This document shows, one piece after another, positions 27,999-36,602 of a stretch of 64,000 nucleotides of DNA. Under the pieces are notes generated by a model. The model was given only the letters and a program-made list of their open reading frames with translations, was not told the DNA's origin and did no database searches. The stretch is from contig CANNCV010000002.1 of assembly GCA_947503245.1 (NCBI GenBank), forward strand, positions 310,001-374,000, written 5' to 3'. This stretch comes from an uncultured Sphingomonadaceae bacterium. GTDB taxonomy: Bacteria; Pseudomonadota; Alphaproteobacteria; Sphingomonadales; Sphingomonadaceae. Position 1 is the stretch's first letter. The number at the start of each line of letters is the position of its first letter. A program made the translations under genes and the position numbers.

Positions 27999-28553
27999 TT
28001 AGCCGGAATGTGTCGACTTACGCAATTGGGAGCGTCTGCGTTTTCTACCGATCCAATAGCGCCAGCCAAATGACGCGACAACATAACCCAGAGACGCAAA
28101 GATGATCGCCAGAACGGCAAAGCCAAAAGCGGTCACCCCCGTTTCAAGGAAAATCCAGTTAATCCACTCGCCCATAGTGCTGCGCATCTGCGTGTTCAGC
28201 GGTTCACCATAGGTCATAGCATCGATTTGCAGCACAAAATCACCAACACGATTGGCGATCACAATCCAGAAAGGATAGGTGAACGGGTTGGTGATGAATG
28301 TCGACAGCGCAGCAACCGGAACATTGGCGCGCACCGGCAGTGCAAAAAAGGCCGCGACGAATATCTGTCCGACAGGAATAAGAAACGCCGCCAGCATACC
28401 CAAGGCCACACCGCGCGGAACCGAACGGCGTGTGAAACGCCACAATTCAGACCGCAATACGCGCCCTGCAATGGGACGCATATATTTGTTACGCTCCATG
28501 CCCTCGCGCGTCGGCATCTTGGCGGTCAGCCAATTAACAATGCGCATAATCAT
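27999..28553 (-). CDS. DUF2062 membrane protein
   Basis: The 184-residue protein fits DUF2062: SVPRGVALGMLAAFLIPVGQ, then FFALPVRANVPVAALSTFIT and NPFTYPFWIVIANRVG, with three or four transmembrane helices. A basic C-terminus follows (WIGRKRRRSQLRK). The function of the family is unknown; it is often near membrane biogenesis genes. An ATG at 28547 is an alternative start and neither has a clear ribosome-binding site. It lies 24 nt downstream of smpB and 91 nt before cckA on the same strand. Confidence 0.88.
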   Translation of the reverse strand: MIMRIVNWLTAKMPTREGMERNKYMRPIAGRVLRSELWRFTRRSVPRGVALGMLAAFLIPVGQIFVAAFFALPVRANVPVAALSTFITNPFTYPFWIVIANRVGDFVLQIDAMTYGEPLNTQMRSTMGEWINWIFLETGVTAFGFAVLAIIFASLGYVVASFGWRYWIGRKRRRSQLRKSTHSG

Positions 28554-28577
28554 TGCGTTTTCGAAAAGATCGAATCT

Positions 28578-29060
28578 TTACCCATTCTCTTTTAATAGGC
28601 GTCCCTGTTGCCGTTTCCAATCACGCTCTTTGATTGTGGCACGTTTGTCGGGCGCTTTTTTGCCTTTTGCCAATGCCAGCTCGACTTTGGCGCGGCCTCT
28701 GCCGTTAAAAAATATGGATAAGGGCACCAATGTCATACCCTTGCGATTAACGGCGCCATGCATTTTGTTGATCTCGCGCGCATGCAGCAACAATTTGCGC
28801 GGGCGCTTAGGCTCATGGTTGAAACGGTTGCCATGGCTAAATTCGGGGATGTTGGAATTGACCAGAAAAACCTGCCCATCTTTTACTTCGGCATAGCTCT
28901 CGGCAATGGATCCTTCACCAAAGCGCAAGGATTTAACTTCTGTCCCCTGCAATGCTATGCCGGCTTCAAACACTTCTTCAATAGCATAGTCAAACCGCGC
29001 GCGCCGGTTCTCGGCGACAGTTTTGACTTTTTCAAAGGCGGTGGGTTTAGGGCGGGCCAT
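28578..29060 (-). CDS. smpB: SsrA-binding protein SmpB
   Basis: SmpB binds tmRNA and enables trans-translation rescue of stalled ribosomes. The 160 residues show [44 protein letters not shown]-like [30 protein letters not shown] and the C-terminal [17 protein letters not shown] tail that enters the ribosomal mRNA channel. It works in the same pathway as SspB, found at 1252. It lies 13 nt downstream of the TetR-family gene. Confidence 0.97.
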   Translation of the reverse strand: MARPKPTAFEKVKTVAENRRARFDYAIEEVFEAGIALQGTEVKSLRFGEGSIAESYAEVKDGQVFLVNSNIPEFSHGNRFNHEPKRPRKLLLHAREINKMHGAVNRKGMTLVPLSIFFNGRGRAKVELALAKGKKAPDKRATIKERDWKRQQGRLLKENG

Positions 29061-29073
29061 AGCAGACAGGCCA

Positions 29074-29604
29074 TTAGGTGCTTATATTAGCAGCGTCAAT
29101 AAATGCATTAGCCATTCGCTTCACCAGCGCTGGATCGCCCTTTGCACGCGCCAAAATCAAAGCGCCTTCAAGCGTCGCGACCACTGCCTCGGCTCGACTA
29201 TGCTGCTGGTTAGCCATATGGGGCTGCAGCCAGTCTATCATCAGGTCCATAAAGGCCGCCAGCTTTGGCTTTAACACTTCCGGCAGGCCATCAATTTCGG
29301 ATGCCAGCATTCCGCATAGGCACATTTGCCCACCTTCCGTGATCGACAGATCGAAGATTTTCGCCAAATGCCGCACGGCATCTGCCTCAGTCTCGCCGTT
29401 ATAGCTCTCCAGAAAAAGACTGGTGCGCTTGCTATATGTATCAATCAAAGCAACCACCAAATCCTCTTTGGTCGGAAAATGATAGTGTACGCTTGCGCTC
29501 TTTATCTCTGTGCGCATGGCAAGATCGCGAAAGCTAAACCCGTGATACCCTTTGGTGCGGATATATTCTTCCGCAAAGCCAAGGATTTTTTCTTTGTTGT
29601 TCAT
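29074..29604 (-). CDS. TetR/AcrR-family transcriptional regulator
   Basis: The 176-residue regulator has an N-terminal helix-turn-helix: [39 protein letters not shown] and [11 protein letters not shown] are the canonical TetR pattern. The C-terminal ligand-binding domain includes Cys residues in [13 protein letters not shown], which is typical of the subgroup with the TetR_C 'C-x-x-C-l' segment (possibly thiol sensing). A perfect palindrome 19 nt upstream is a good candidate autoregulatory operator. The target genes and ligand are unknown. Confidence 0.9.
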   Translation of the reverse strand: MNNKEKILGFAEEYIRTKGYHGFSFRDLAMRTEIKSASVHYHFPTKEDLVVALIDTYSKRTSLFLESYNGETEADAVRHLAKIFDLSITEGGQMCLCGMLASEIDGLPEVLKPKLAAFMDLMIDWLQPHMANQQHSRAEAVVATLEGALILARAKGDPALVKRMANAFIDAANIST

Positions 29605-29622
29605 ATCGCCAAGTCTTTCTAC

Positions 29623-29636
29623 CTATCATATGATAG
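29623..29636. promoter_or_regulatory. Perfect 14-bp palindrome upstream of TetR gene
   Basis: The sequence CTATCATATGATAG is its own reverse complement. It lies 19 nt upstream of the TetR start at 29604, consistent with a self-repression operator. A partial extra GATAG follows at 29636-29640. Confidence 0.6.
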
Positions 29637-29724
29637 ATAGTCATCCGGCCACAGCAAGGCAATGGGTCAGTAAAGCATAGCCTTGGCATGTCCTACCCAG
29701 CCTATCCGCCAGACATTATCCCGA

Positions 29725-30597
29725 TTAAAGGCAAGCGGCAGCCAATGCAGCATCAACCTCGGCGCAGCTTTCTGCACTTGGCGGGGTCATAGGCAAACGC
29801 AATTCAGCAGAAAATTCAGGGCGAACCTTGCTCAACGCATATTTCACTGGCCCGGGCGAGGCATCAGAAAACAGCGCTTTATGCAGCGCAAACAGTTTAT
29901 CATGCAGATCAAGCGCGCTGGCCATATCACCTTTTGCCAAAGCGGATTGAAAGTCTGCGCACAGACGCGGCGCAACATTAGCACTCACCGACACACAGCC
30001 CGCCCCGCCCATGGCATAATGGCCCAGTGCAATCTCATCATTGCCCGATAGCTGGCAGAATGACGTACCACAATTCGCTCTGTGATCGCTCACACGGTCC
30101 AGTTCGCCAGTTGCGTCTTTCACGCCGGCAATCCAGCCTTGCTGCGCCATATGGGCCATGGTGCTACAGCTTATATCCGTCACCGTGCGCGCAGGCACAT
30201 TATAGGCGATGATCGGCAGGTCGCAGCCTTTCGCCAGCGTTTCAAAATGCGCCAATATGCCCATCTGGTTTGGCCGGTTATAATATGGCGGCACAACCAA
30301 CGCTGCATCTGCCCCGGCCGCTTTGGCCGCATGCATGTGCGCCAATGCCACCTTGGTATCATTTGATCCGCAACCTGCAATCACTGGCACACGCCCCGCC
30401 GCTTGCTCAACACAGACCGCGACCACATGATTATGCTCTTCAATCGACATGGTCGCTGCTTCACCTGTGGTGCCGCAGGGAACAAGCGCAGCGCTGCCCT
30501 GGGCAATTTGCCAGTCGATAAAGTCGCGAAATTGCCCCTCTGCAAACGTTCCGTCGCAAAAGGGAGTCGCCAGAGCCGGAATTGAGCCGGAGAACAT
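29725..30597 (-). CDS. dapA: 4-hydroxy-tetrahydrodipicolinate synthase
   Basis: DapA condenses pyruvate with aspartate semialdehyde in lysine and diaminopimelate synthesis. The 290 residues have the substrate loop PCGTTGEAATMS, the active-site Tyr in VVPPYYNRPNQMG, the Schiff-base Lys in AGVKDATGELDR and a GNDEIALGHYAMGGAG motif. AGGAG lies 8 nt before the ATG. It is the first gene of the minus-strand run and is divergent from the lytic transglycosylase, separated by 90 nt with a TGCAC/GTGCA inverted repeat. Confidence 0.95.
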   Translation of the reverse strand: MFSGSIPALATPFCDGTFAEGQFRDFIDWQIAQGSAALVPCGTTGEAATMSIEEHNHVVAVCVEQAAGRVPVIAGCGSNDTKVALAHMHAAKAAGADAALVVPPYYNRPNQMGILAHFETLAKGCDLPIIAYNVPARTVTDISCSTMAHMAQQGWIAGVKDATGELDRVSDHRANCGTSFCQLSGNDEIALGHYAMGGAGCVSVSANVAPRLCADFQSALAKGDMASALDLHDKLFALHKALFSDASPGPVKYALSKVRPEFSAELRLPMTPPSAESCAEVDAALAAACL

Positions 30598-30687
30598 GGA
30601 TTTACTCCTGATAAAAATGCACTAGGTGCAGGTTATTATTTAATTATAGTGCGCTGTTCACGCGTTGCTAAGGAGCGATTCCCCAGA

Positions 30688-32736
30688 ATGACATCAATGT
30701 CCAGTAATTCCCGTCATATCCGTTCGTCAAAAATTTTGTCACGCCCCAAATTCATGTCTCGCCTTGCCGCGACGTCGGCTTTGGCTGGCCTGTTGCTGGC
30801 ACCTATAGCCTGTGCTGCACAATCATCCAGCGATGGCAGCGAATGGGCGCAAGCCCGCGAGTTATTGCAGGATCGCACAAGCGGCACCATAGATGGCGCG
30901 CTGGACAAATGGGAAACCCTGCGCGGCTCTGATCGCTATTCCTTTGAAGAATATGCCAGCTTTTTGGTGAATTATCCTGGCTGGCCAGATGAAGGCCGTT
31001 TCCGCCGCAATGCGGAACAGGCTATTGATCTGAACAGCTATTCACCCTCACGCGTATTGGCCTTTTTTGAGCGCTTTGAGCCGACAACCAATACTGGCCG
31101 CGCTCGCTATGCCATTGCCTTGCATAGCATTGGCCAGTTTGAAGATGCCCGCCGCGTTGCCAAACAGGCATGGCGTGGCGGCACCATGACCGAAAATGAC
31201 GAACTGCGCCTTGTCGGCCTTTTCTCCAATGATTTCACCATTGAAGACCATGATGCGCGTATGGATGCGCTGCTATGGGCCAATGCATCTTTGAGTGCGG
31301 GGCGACAGCTCACTTTCACATCGGATAATTTGCGGCCAATTTTTGCGGCACGGCTTGGCTTGTTAAAGCGGCAGGCCGTTGACCATGCCGCACTGCCCGA
31401 TAGTGCGCGGCAAGATCCCGGGTATATGGGCAGCTATGCGTTATGGCTGCGCAAAAACGGTAACTCCATCACCGCACGCAACCTGCTGGCCAATCGGGCA
31501 CCTTTAGCGCGTTATCCGGGTGATCCGGAAGAATGGTATGAAGCATTATTGGTCAATGCGCGCGCCGCCGCCAATGATAGCCAATGGACATTGGCCTATA
31601 ACATAGCCTCCAAAGTTGATGATGCCTTTCCAGAAGGCACCGATATCAGCAAGGAATCGCTAGGCGTGCGCGATGATTATACATCGCTGACATGGCTTGC
31701 CGGCACCACGGCCCTTTGGGAGATGCGCCAGCCTGCAAAGGCCATTGGCATGTTTGCACGCTATGGCATGGGCGCCCGTACGCCGCAGTCACGTTCTAAA
31801 GGCTTTTACTGGGCTGGCCGTTCTGCCGACGCTGCCGGTGATGCTGCGCAAGCGCAGAAATATTTTACGCTGGCCGCGGATTATGATGATTATTTTTATG
31901 GTCAATTGGCCGCAGAACGGCTGGGCAAGGCCATTGGCCCGTTCGAAACACGCAGCGCCGATGCCATAGACGCCACCACACGCGGACGATTTAACAGCAA
32001 TTCACTGGTCGTTGCGACAGAGCGCATTACCCGCCGCACCAGCGATTGGCGCGTTCAGAACCGTTTCTTCCGTGCTATTTCATCAGAAGCCGAAAACGAA
32101 GCCGATTATGCTTTGTTGGGCGAATTGGCCAACCGCATTGGCCGCCGTGATCTCGCCGTTATCGCTGGTCAATCGGCCCGTGCAGATGGTTTTGACCGTT
32201 TCCAGATGGTCGCCTTCCCGCAAATGCCGGTTCCTGATGGCTATCAGAATAACTGGACACTCATCCACGCTATCACGCGGCAGGAAAGCCAGTTTAGCCA
32301 GCGCGCCGTCAGCCATGCCAAAGCACGCGGTCTGATGCAGCTATTGCCCTCCACCGCGCGTGAGCAAGCCGGCAAGATCGGCCTGTCCTACAGCTTCAAT
32401 TCGCTGACCGAGGATCCGCTGTACAATATCCGCTTAGGCTCCAGCTATTTCAGCCGCTTAATGGATATGTGGGGCGGCTATTATCCGCTTGCTGTCGCCT
32501 CTTATAATGCTGGCCCGGGCAATGTACGCAAATGGATCCGCCGCAATGGCGACCCGCGCACTGGCGATATCGACATTCTGCAATGGGTTGAGAAAATTCC
32601 GATTTATGAGACCAAAAACTATGTTCAGCGCGTTTTGGAAAACGCCGTGGTCTATGATGTGATGAACCCGCAGCGCGCCAATTATAACGGCCCGAACCGC
32701 ATCAGCCATTATCTGCGCAAAAACACACCGGGCTAA
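30688..32736 (+). CDS. Soluble lytic murein transglycosylase (Slt-like)
   Basis: The 682-residue exported enzyme cleaves peptidoglycan between MurNAc and GlcNAc, forming 1,6-anhydro ends. A signal sequence (SALAGLLLAPIACAAQ) precedes a long alpha-helical superhelix (U- and L-domain-like), then a C-terminal SLT domain with catalytic Glu in AITRQESQFSQRAVS, ARGLMQLLPSTA and VASYNAGPGNVRKW. The start at 30688 follows AAGGAG by 12 nt; an in-frame GTG at 30649 lies upstream of that site. It is followed 12 nt later by greB. Confidence 0.93.
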   Translation: MTSMSSNSRHIRSSKILSRPKFMSRLAATSALAGLLLAPIACAAQSSSDGSEWAQARELLQDRTSGTIDGALDKWETLRGSDRYSFEEYASFLVNYPGWPDEGRFRRNAEQAIDLNSYSPSRVLAFFERFEPTTNTGRARYAIALHSIGQFEDARRVAKQAWRGGTMTENDELRLVGLFSNDFTIEDHDARMDALLWANASLSAGRQLTFTSDNLRPIFAARLGLLKRQAVDHAALPDSARQDPGYMGSYALWLRKNGNSITARNLLANRAPLARYPGDPEEWYEALLVNARAAANDSQWTLAYNIASKVDDAFPEGTDISKESLGVRDDYTSLTWLAGTTALWEMRQPAKAIGMFARYGMGARTPQSRSKGFYWAGRSADAAGDAAQAQKYFTLAADYDDYFYGQLAAERLGKAIGPFETRSADAIDATTRGRFNSNSLVVATERITRRTSDWRVQNRFFRAISSEAENEADYALLGELANRIGRRDLAVIAGQSARADGFDRFQMVAFPQMPVPDGYQNNWTLIHAITRQESQFSQRAVSHAKARGLMQLLPSTAREQAGKIGLSYSFNSLTEDPLYNIRLGSSYFSRLMDMWGGYYPLAVASYNAGPGNVRKWIRRNGDPRTGDIDILQWVEKIPIYETKNYVQRVLENAVVYDVMNPQRANYNGPNRISHYLRKNTPG

Positions 32737-32748
32737 GGCCCACCCCGC

Positions 32749-33225
32749 ATGGCGGATAAGCCCAACTATATCAGCGCTGCCGGTCTGGCGGCGCTGAAGG
32801 CGCGATATGAAGCGCTTTTCCATGGCGAGCGGCCCAAGGTTGTTGAGATAGTCAGCTGGGCCGCGGGCAATGGTGATCGCAGCGAAAATGGCGACTATAT
32901 TTACGGCAAAAAACGCTTGCGAGAGATTGACCGCGAAGTGCGCCATCTCTCACGCCGCATAAAGGCCGCGGTCGCAATTGACCCGGCTGCACACCCCGAT
33001 AAAAGCAAAGTCTATTTCGGCGCGACTGTAACACTGGCTGACGAAGATGATGCAGAGCGCATCATTACCTTGGTCGGCGATGACGAAGCCCAACCAGATA
33101 CAGGCCATATAGGTTGGAATTCCCCGCTTGCCAGAGCATTACGCGGCGCAAAAACCGGTGACCTACGCACAGTTCGCCTGCCCAGCGGCGACAAGGAATG
33201 GGAAATTATAGCGATTGGTTATTAG
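32749..33225 (+). CDS. greB: Transcription elongation factor GreB
   Basis: GreB stimulates RNA polymerase to cleave backtracked transcripts. The 158-residue protein has an N-terminal coiled coil with the acidic tip NGDRSENGDYIYGKKRLREI, and a C-terminal FKBP-like domain with FGATVTLADEDDAERI and GWNSPLARALRGAKTGD. It follows the lytic transglycosylase by 12 nt. Its last 11 codons form one end of a diverged direct repeat whose other copy lies 1.24 kb downstream. Confidence 0.94.
   Translation: MADKPNYISAAGLAALKARYEALFHGERPKVVEIVSWAAGNGDRSENGDYIYGKKRLREIDREVRHLSRRIKAAVAIDPAAHPDKSKVYFGATVTLADEDDAERIITLVGDDEAQPDTGHIGWNSPLARALRGAKTGDLRTVRLPSGDKEWEIIAIGY
33191..33223 (+). repeat. Direct repeat, left copy (3' end of greB)
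   Basis: These 33 bases match 34433-34465 at 29 positions by eye. The copy translates to DKEWEIIAIGY, the GreB C-terminus. Together the two copies bound a 1.24-kb AT-rich segment. Confidence 0.7.
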
Positions 33226-33372
33226 GGATTTTTGAGGGCGTAACGTGCCGAGACTCTTTGCATGAGAGTTGCGCCGGTCAATAAAGGTCGCGCAGTCAAT
33301 TTATGACGATTGGACGGTGCCCCACTCCCGCTAGCCAATCAAATATATAGGTCAAAAAATATTGACTCGCTA

Positions 33373-34071
33373 TTAGACAGCACGCAATTTGGTATTTTCA
33401 ATGGATGCAAGGAGGCCCGCCTTACGAAAATCAAATTTGACAGGCTTAACGCCATCGCCTTCGATCATATAAGCGTCATATTCTTTCTTATCCCTGTTAC
33501 GAAGCAGAAAGCTGCGATCAATTTTGGCCAGTATTTCACTCGTATCTTCTCCGGTTTGAACAGCCTTCATAAGGTCAATATGATCCATCCAGTATACATA
33601 GTCTTTGAGTTTGGTTGGAAAAACTGCGTTATAGCGATGACCTTTCAGCATGGCCCAATAAAGCTTGGCATATTCCACCCAGAATGGGAGATTACCAATT
33701 CCCGGCTTAATTGCTGCCTCAGCAAAAAAATGCGCCCTATCATGTTGGCCCAACATCGCGCAGAAATGCGAATATGCCAATAAAAGGAAGTTACCAGATT
33801 CAAAATACACCAGCCAATCCTCATCTGGCCCGGCAAACACATCTTTGCTCATCGCAATATAGCGGCTCAATGCTTTTTCCAGTGCCTCGTCATGATCAGC
33901 AAGCCATGTTTTGACATCCTCTAGGCTGTCGCATTCGGTGAAGGCGAGATGCATGAAATACCTGATGGCATTTTCATAGAGGTGATGCTCGCGTACCAAA
34001 TTACCTTCAATTCGCCATTTATTCTCGGCAATATCCAATGTTTTGTATGCAAGTTCCAGCTTTGTAATCAT
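33373..34071 (-). CDS. Orphan hypothetical protein inside greB-flanked insert
   Basis: The 232-residue protein is not recognised. It appears fully alpha-helical and rich in aromatic and charged residues, with no signal peptide or membrane segment (ITKLELAYKTLDIAENKWRI, GNFLLLAYSHFCAMLGQHDR, FFAEAAIKPGIGNLPFWVEY). Alternating helices could be a degenerate tetratricopeptide-like repeat. Codon use is visibly more AT-rich than that of the neighbours. It is the only sizeable frame in the insert between the two greB-end repeats, which suggests horizontal acquisition. A weak GGGA lies near the start. Confidence 0.65.
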   Translation of the reverse strand: MITKLELAYKTLDIAENKWRIEGNLVREHHLYENAIRYFMHLAFTECDSLEDVKTWLADHDEALEKALSRYIAMSKDVFAGPDEDWLVYFESGNFLLLAYSHFCAMLGQHDRAHFFAEAAIKPGIGNLPFWVEYAKLYWAMLKGHRYNAVFPTKLKDYVYWMDHIDLMKAVQTGEDTSEILAKIDRSFLLRNRDKKEYDAYMIEGDGVKPVKFDFRKAGLLASIENTKLRAV

Positions 34072-34507
34072 CCATTAATTCCCGATGTCAATCTTTGTGA
34101 GCTTGCCATTGATACTACGCAGACTCTCGTTGCGGGTAAAGCCGGGTTCTACCCGAAAGAGGCGACCATCTGGAAAGCTGTTGCTAACACGCTTTCCAGC
34201 TGTTCCGACAAACGAATCAACATTGCCTGTACGTAATTCAGCAAGCAAAGTTAAAAGCTATCCTGCAAAGCGGCGGCAACAAAAATACTTTGGCTAGTGG
34301 CGTTGCTGAGCACACCGTGAGCAACATCATTTCTCAATTTGGCAAGGCGGGAAGCACGGCTAAAAACATTAACTCCGCTAAAGGCATCGCATGGAGGCTC
34401 CTGAACACATTCATAGCATTTGAAAAACCTAGACAAGCAATTGCAAATTATAGCGATCGGTTATTCATAGTTCTAATGGCTGTCTGAATAGCAGCGCTGA
34501 AAACAAC
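34072..34507. other. Gene-poor, apparently decayed segment
   Basis: No convincing gene is present in these 436 nt. Short frames with protein-like text occur on both strands, including a plus-strand stretch reading LVAGKAGFYPKEATIW and a minus-strand stretch reading SRLAKLRNDVAHGVLS. Each is interrupted by stops or lacks a start. The right half ends in a decayed copy of the greB 3' end. The picture fits remnants of an inserted element. Confidence 0.5.
34433..34465 (+). repeat. Direct repeat, right copy (decayed greB 3' end)
   Basis: This copy matches 33191-33223 at 29 of 33 bases in the same orientation. In the greB frame it reads DKQLQIIAIGY, close to the intact GreB end, but no greB body lies upstream. 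This is what remains when an element inserts in a gene's 3' end and brings a replacement end. Confidence 0.65.
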
Positions 34508-35308
34508 TCAATCCTTAACCTCATATCCAAAGGCTTTTTCGGCCAAATGGATAAGTTCAGCATCGGCTTCGGGGAAGGTTGCTGGCACATTTGCTTCTAA
34601 TTGCGCGGCGATGTGGTTGAGTACGGCTATACGCGCAGGCTTTTTGTTGTTGCCGTCAAACACCGCCCATGGCGCCCATCGGGTGTCTGTTTCTTTGAAC
34701 ATATCATGATAGGCATCCATATATTCGCCGCGCTTTTCCCGGTTGCGGAAGTCTTCTGGGGTCAGTTTCCAGCGTTTGCTGGGCGTATCAAGACGATCTG
34801 CTAAACGCTTATCCTGCGACTTTTGTGTGGCGTGCAGGAAGATTTTGATCATCGTCGTGCCGCGATCAACCTGCTGTGACTCAAATTCATTTATTTCGTC
34901 ATAGCCGCGCCGCCATTCAGTCTCGCTGGCATAGCCCTCAATCCGCTCGACCAGCACGCGGCCATACCAGCTGCGGTCAAATACGGCGATGTCGCGCTTG
35001 CCGGGCAGTTTTTGCCAGAAGCGCCAGAGGAAATGCCGCTCCAGCTCTTCTTTGGTCGGGGCGCCTATAGGGTGCACTGCAAAATAGCGTGGATCCCACT
35101 CGGCGGTCATGCGGCGTATAATGCCGCCCTTGCCCGCTGCGTCCCAGCCTTCAAAAACCATGATAGCCGTTTTGCCGTGCACAATATGGGCAAAATGCGC
35201 GCGCGCCAGCCGCTTTTGCGCTGCCTTAAGAGCATCGCCATAATCGTCACCATCCGTGACATCATCAAGCGCCAAACCGCTTTCATAATCTGTAAAATCT
35301 ATCGCCAT
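34508..35308 (-). CDS. Polyphosphate kinase 2 (PPK2)
   Basis: PPK2 enzymes transfer phosphate between polyphosphate and nucleotides. The 266-residue single-domain protein has Walker A FEGWDAAGKGGIIRRM, RYFAVHPIGAPTKEE, Walker B FDRSWYGRVLVERIEG and the lid region DRLDTPSKRWKLTPEDF. It is the short single-domain PPK2 form; the class, AMP- or ADP-preferring, cannot be fixed by eye. It stands alone next to the greB insert and has no PPK1 or exopolyphosphatase neighbour in this window. Confidence 0.93.
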   Translation of the reverse strand: MAIDFTDYESGLALDDVTDGDDYGDALKAAQKRLARAHFAHIVHGKTAIMVFEGWDAAGKGGIIRRMTAEWDPRYFAVHPIGAPTKEELERHFLWRFWQKLPGKRDIAVFDRSWYGRVLVERIEGYASETEWRRGYDEINEFESQQVDRGTTMIKIFLHATQKSQDKRLADRLDTPSKRWKLTPEDFRNREKRGEYMDAYHDMFKETDTRWAPWAVFDGNNKKPARIAVLNHIAAQLEANVPATFPEADAELIHLAEKAFGYEVKD

Positions 35309-35539
35309 GATGCCGATTTACCAGAATATAGCCATTGAGTCGAAGCGCTTAACCATGTTTCTGCGCCTATAGTTTGCTCTTCCATTTTGACGAACAAAAC
35401 GCTGCATAGTTAGGCGATATTTCGACATAGGAACGATTCTTGCGAAATCTTTAGAGAGCAATTAGCCTATGCTGGGGACTTAGGGTGAAACTGCTGATTT
35501 GGGGTGACCTGATGAAAAGCAGAAATTGGGGAGCGAATA

Positions 35540-36544
35540 ATGCGTTTGCAAAAATATATTATGGGGGCTGCTGGTATTTGCTTGATGGCATTTTCAACCA
35601 TCGCACATGCCGAGATGCTGAAAGTATCAGGGCTATTTCCTGCCGAAGACTATTCTATCAACGAAGTAGATAGCATTGCCATTGAGCCATTTGAGGGCGA
35701 GGAGGGCTTGCGCATGCGCATTGCTTTGGAACAGCGCTTGGAAAGAGCGGAGGTTTATGACGAACCTTATTTTACCATCCAGCCTTACCGCTCTGAATTG
35801 ACGCCAGATGCGACTGTGACAGGCGCTGCCTATAGTCAGATTGATAGGTATAATGTGAAGGAATCGCGCGAACGCTGTGTTGAGCGTGATGCCGATAATG
35901 ACTGTGTGTCACGCAAGAAAGTGACCGTCGAATGCCTTAAACGGACAATCCGCTTCACCGGCAATGCCATTATTGCACGGACAGAGGCGGACCGTGAAGC
36001 CTTTCGCAAGCAATTCTCTAAATCAAAGGATGAGGTTGTCTGCGATAGTGATGAAGAATTTGACAGTGTCGAATCTGCTCTGCAGTCCATGGCAAATAAA
36101 GTCGCATCCGAAATACGGTTTGCATTGGCGCCATACCATCGTGACTATGATGTGCGCATTTTGGAAAGCCGCAAAGGCATGGAAAAAGTGGATAAGAAAA
36201 TCTTCAAAGCAGCAGTGAAGCTGACCAAAAAAGATGAGTTGGCCGCATGTGATATGTGGCAACAACAGGCCGATAATGGCCTGCAACAAATTTCATTACA
36301 GTTTAATCTGGGCGTTTGCGCAGAGAAAAAGGGTGAATTAGCAAAGGCCATGATGCTGTATGAAGATGCGATATCGCGCTTCGGCACAAAATATGAATTG
36401 CGTGAAGCTATAGACCGTGTGGGTGAGCGCCAATTGGCTGACAGCCAGTGGAACGCGCGTCTGGAATATTTTGCGCAATCCATTGATGGCGATGAAGCGC
36501 CCGCTGAAACTGCGACAGAAACTGAGGTCGATTCCGCTAGCTAG
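35540..36544 (+). CDS. Secreted protein with TPR-like C-terminal region
   Basis: The 334-residue protein has a Sec signal peptide (IMGAAGICLMAFSTIAHAE). The N-terminal part has FPAEDYSINEVDSIAIEPFE and a beta-rich region with several Cys residues (ERCVERDADNDCVSRKKVTV). The C-terminal half has paired helices typical of TPR motifs (LQQISLQFNLGVCAEKKGEL, AMMLYEDAISRFGTKYE). GGGGAG lies 6 nt upstream of the ATG. It is probably periplasmic. I do not recognise a named family. Confidence 0.82.
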   Translation: MRLQKYIMGAAGICLMAFSTIAHAEMLKVSGLFPAEDYSINEVDSIAIEPFEGEEGLRMRIALEQRLERAEVYDEPYFTIQPYRSELTPDATVTGAAYSQIDRYNVKESRERCVERDADNDCVSRKKVTVECLKRTIRFTGNAIIARTEADREAFRKQFSKSKDEVVCDSDEEFDSVESALQSMANKVASEIRFALAPYHRDYDVRILESRKGMEKVDKKIFKAAVKLTKKDELAACDMWQQQADNGLQQISLQFNLGVCAEKKGELAKAMMLYEDAISRFGTKYELREAIDRVGERQLADSQWNARLEYFAQSIDGDEAPAETATETEVDSAS

Positions 36545-36553
36545 ACAATAGCA

Positions 36554-36592
36554 ATAGCCACTACAGACCCAAATATGCTCTGCAGTGGCTAT
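36554..36592. terminator. Strong hairpin between convergent genes
   Basis: Arms ATAGCCACTACAG and CTGCAGTGGCTAT pair at 12 of 13 positions around a 13-nt loop. The hairpin fills the gap between the secreted-protein gene and the 3' end of aspS. Neither strand has a long T-run after it, but its placement fits a bidirectional terminator. Confidence 0.55.
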
Positions 36593-36602
36593 AAATGATA
36601 GC

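Noticed and set aside
33949-34236. Plus-strand frame with protein-like end
   Set aside because: It overlaps the minus-strand orphan gene for half its length, and only the last 45 residues look protein-like; kept as part of the decayed segment.
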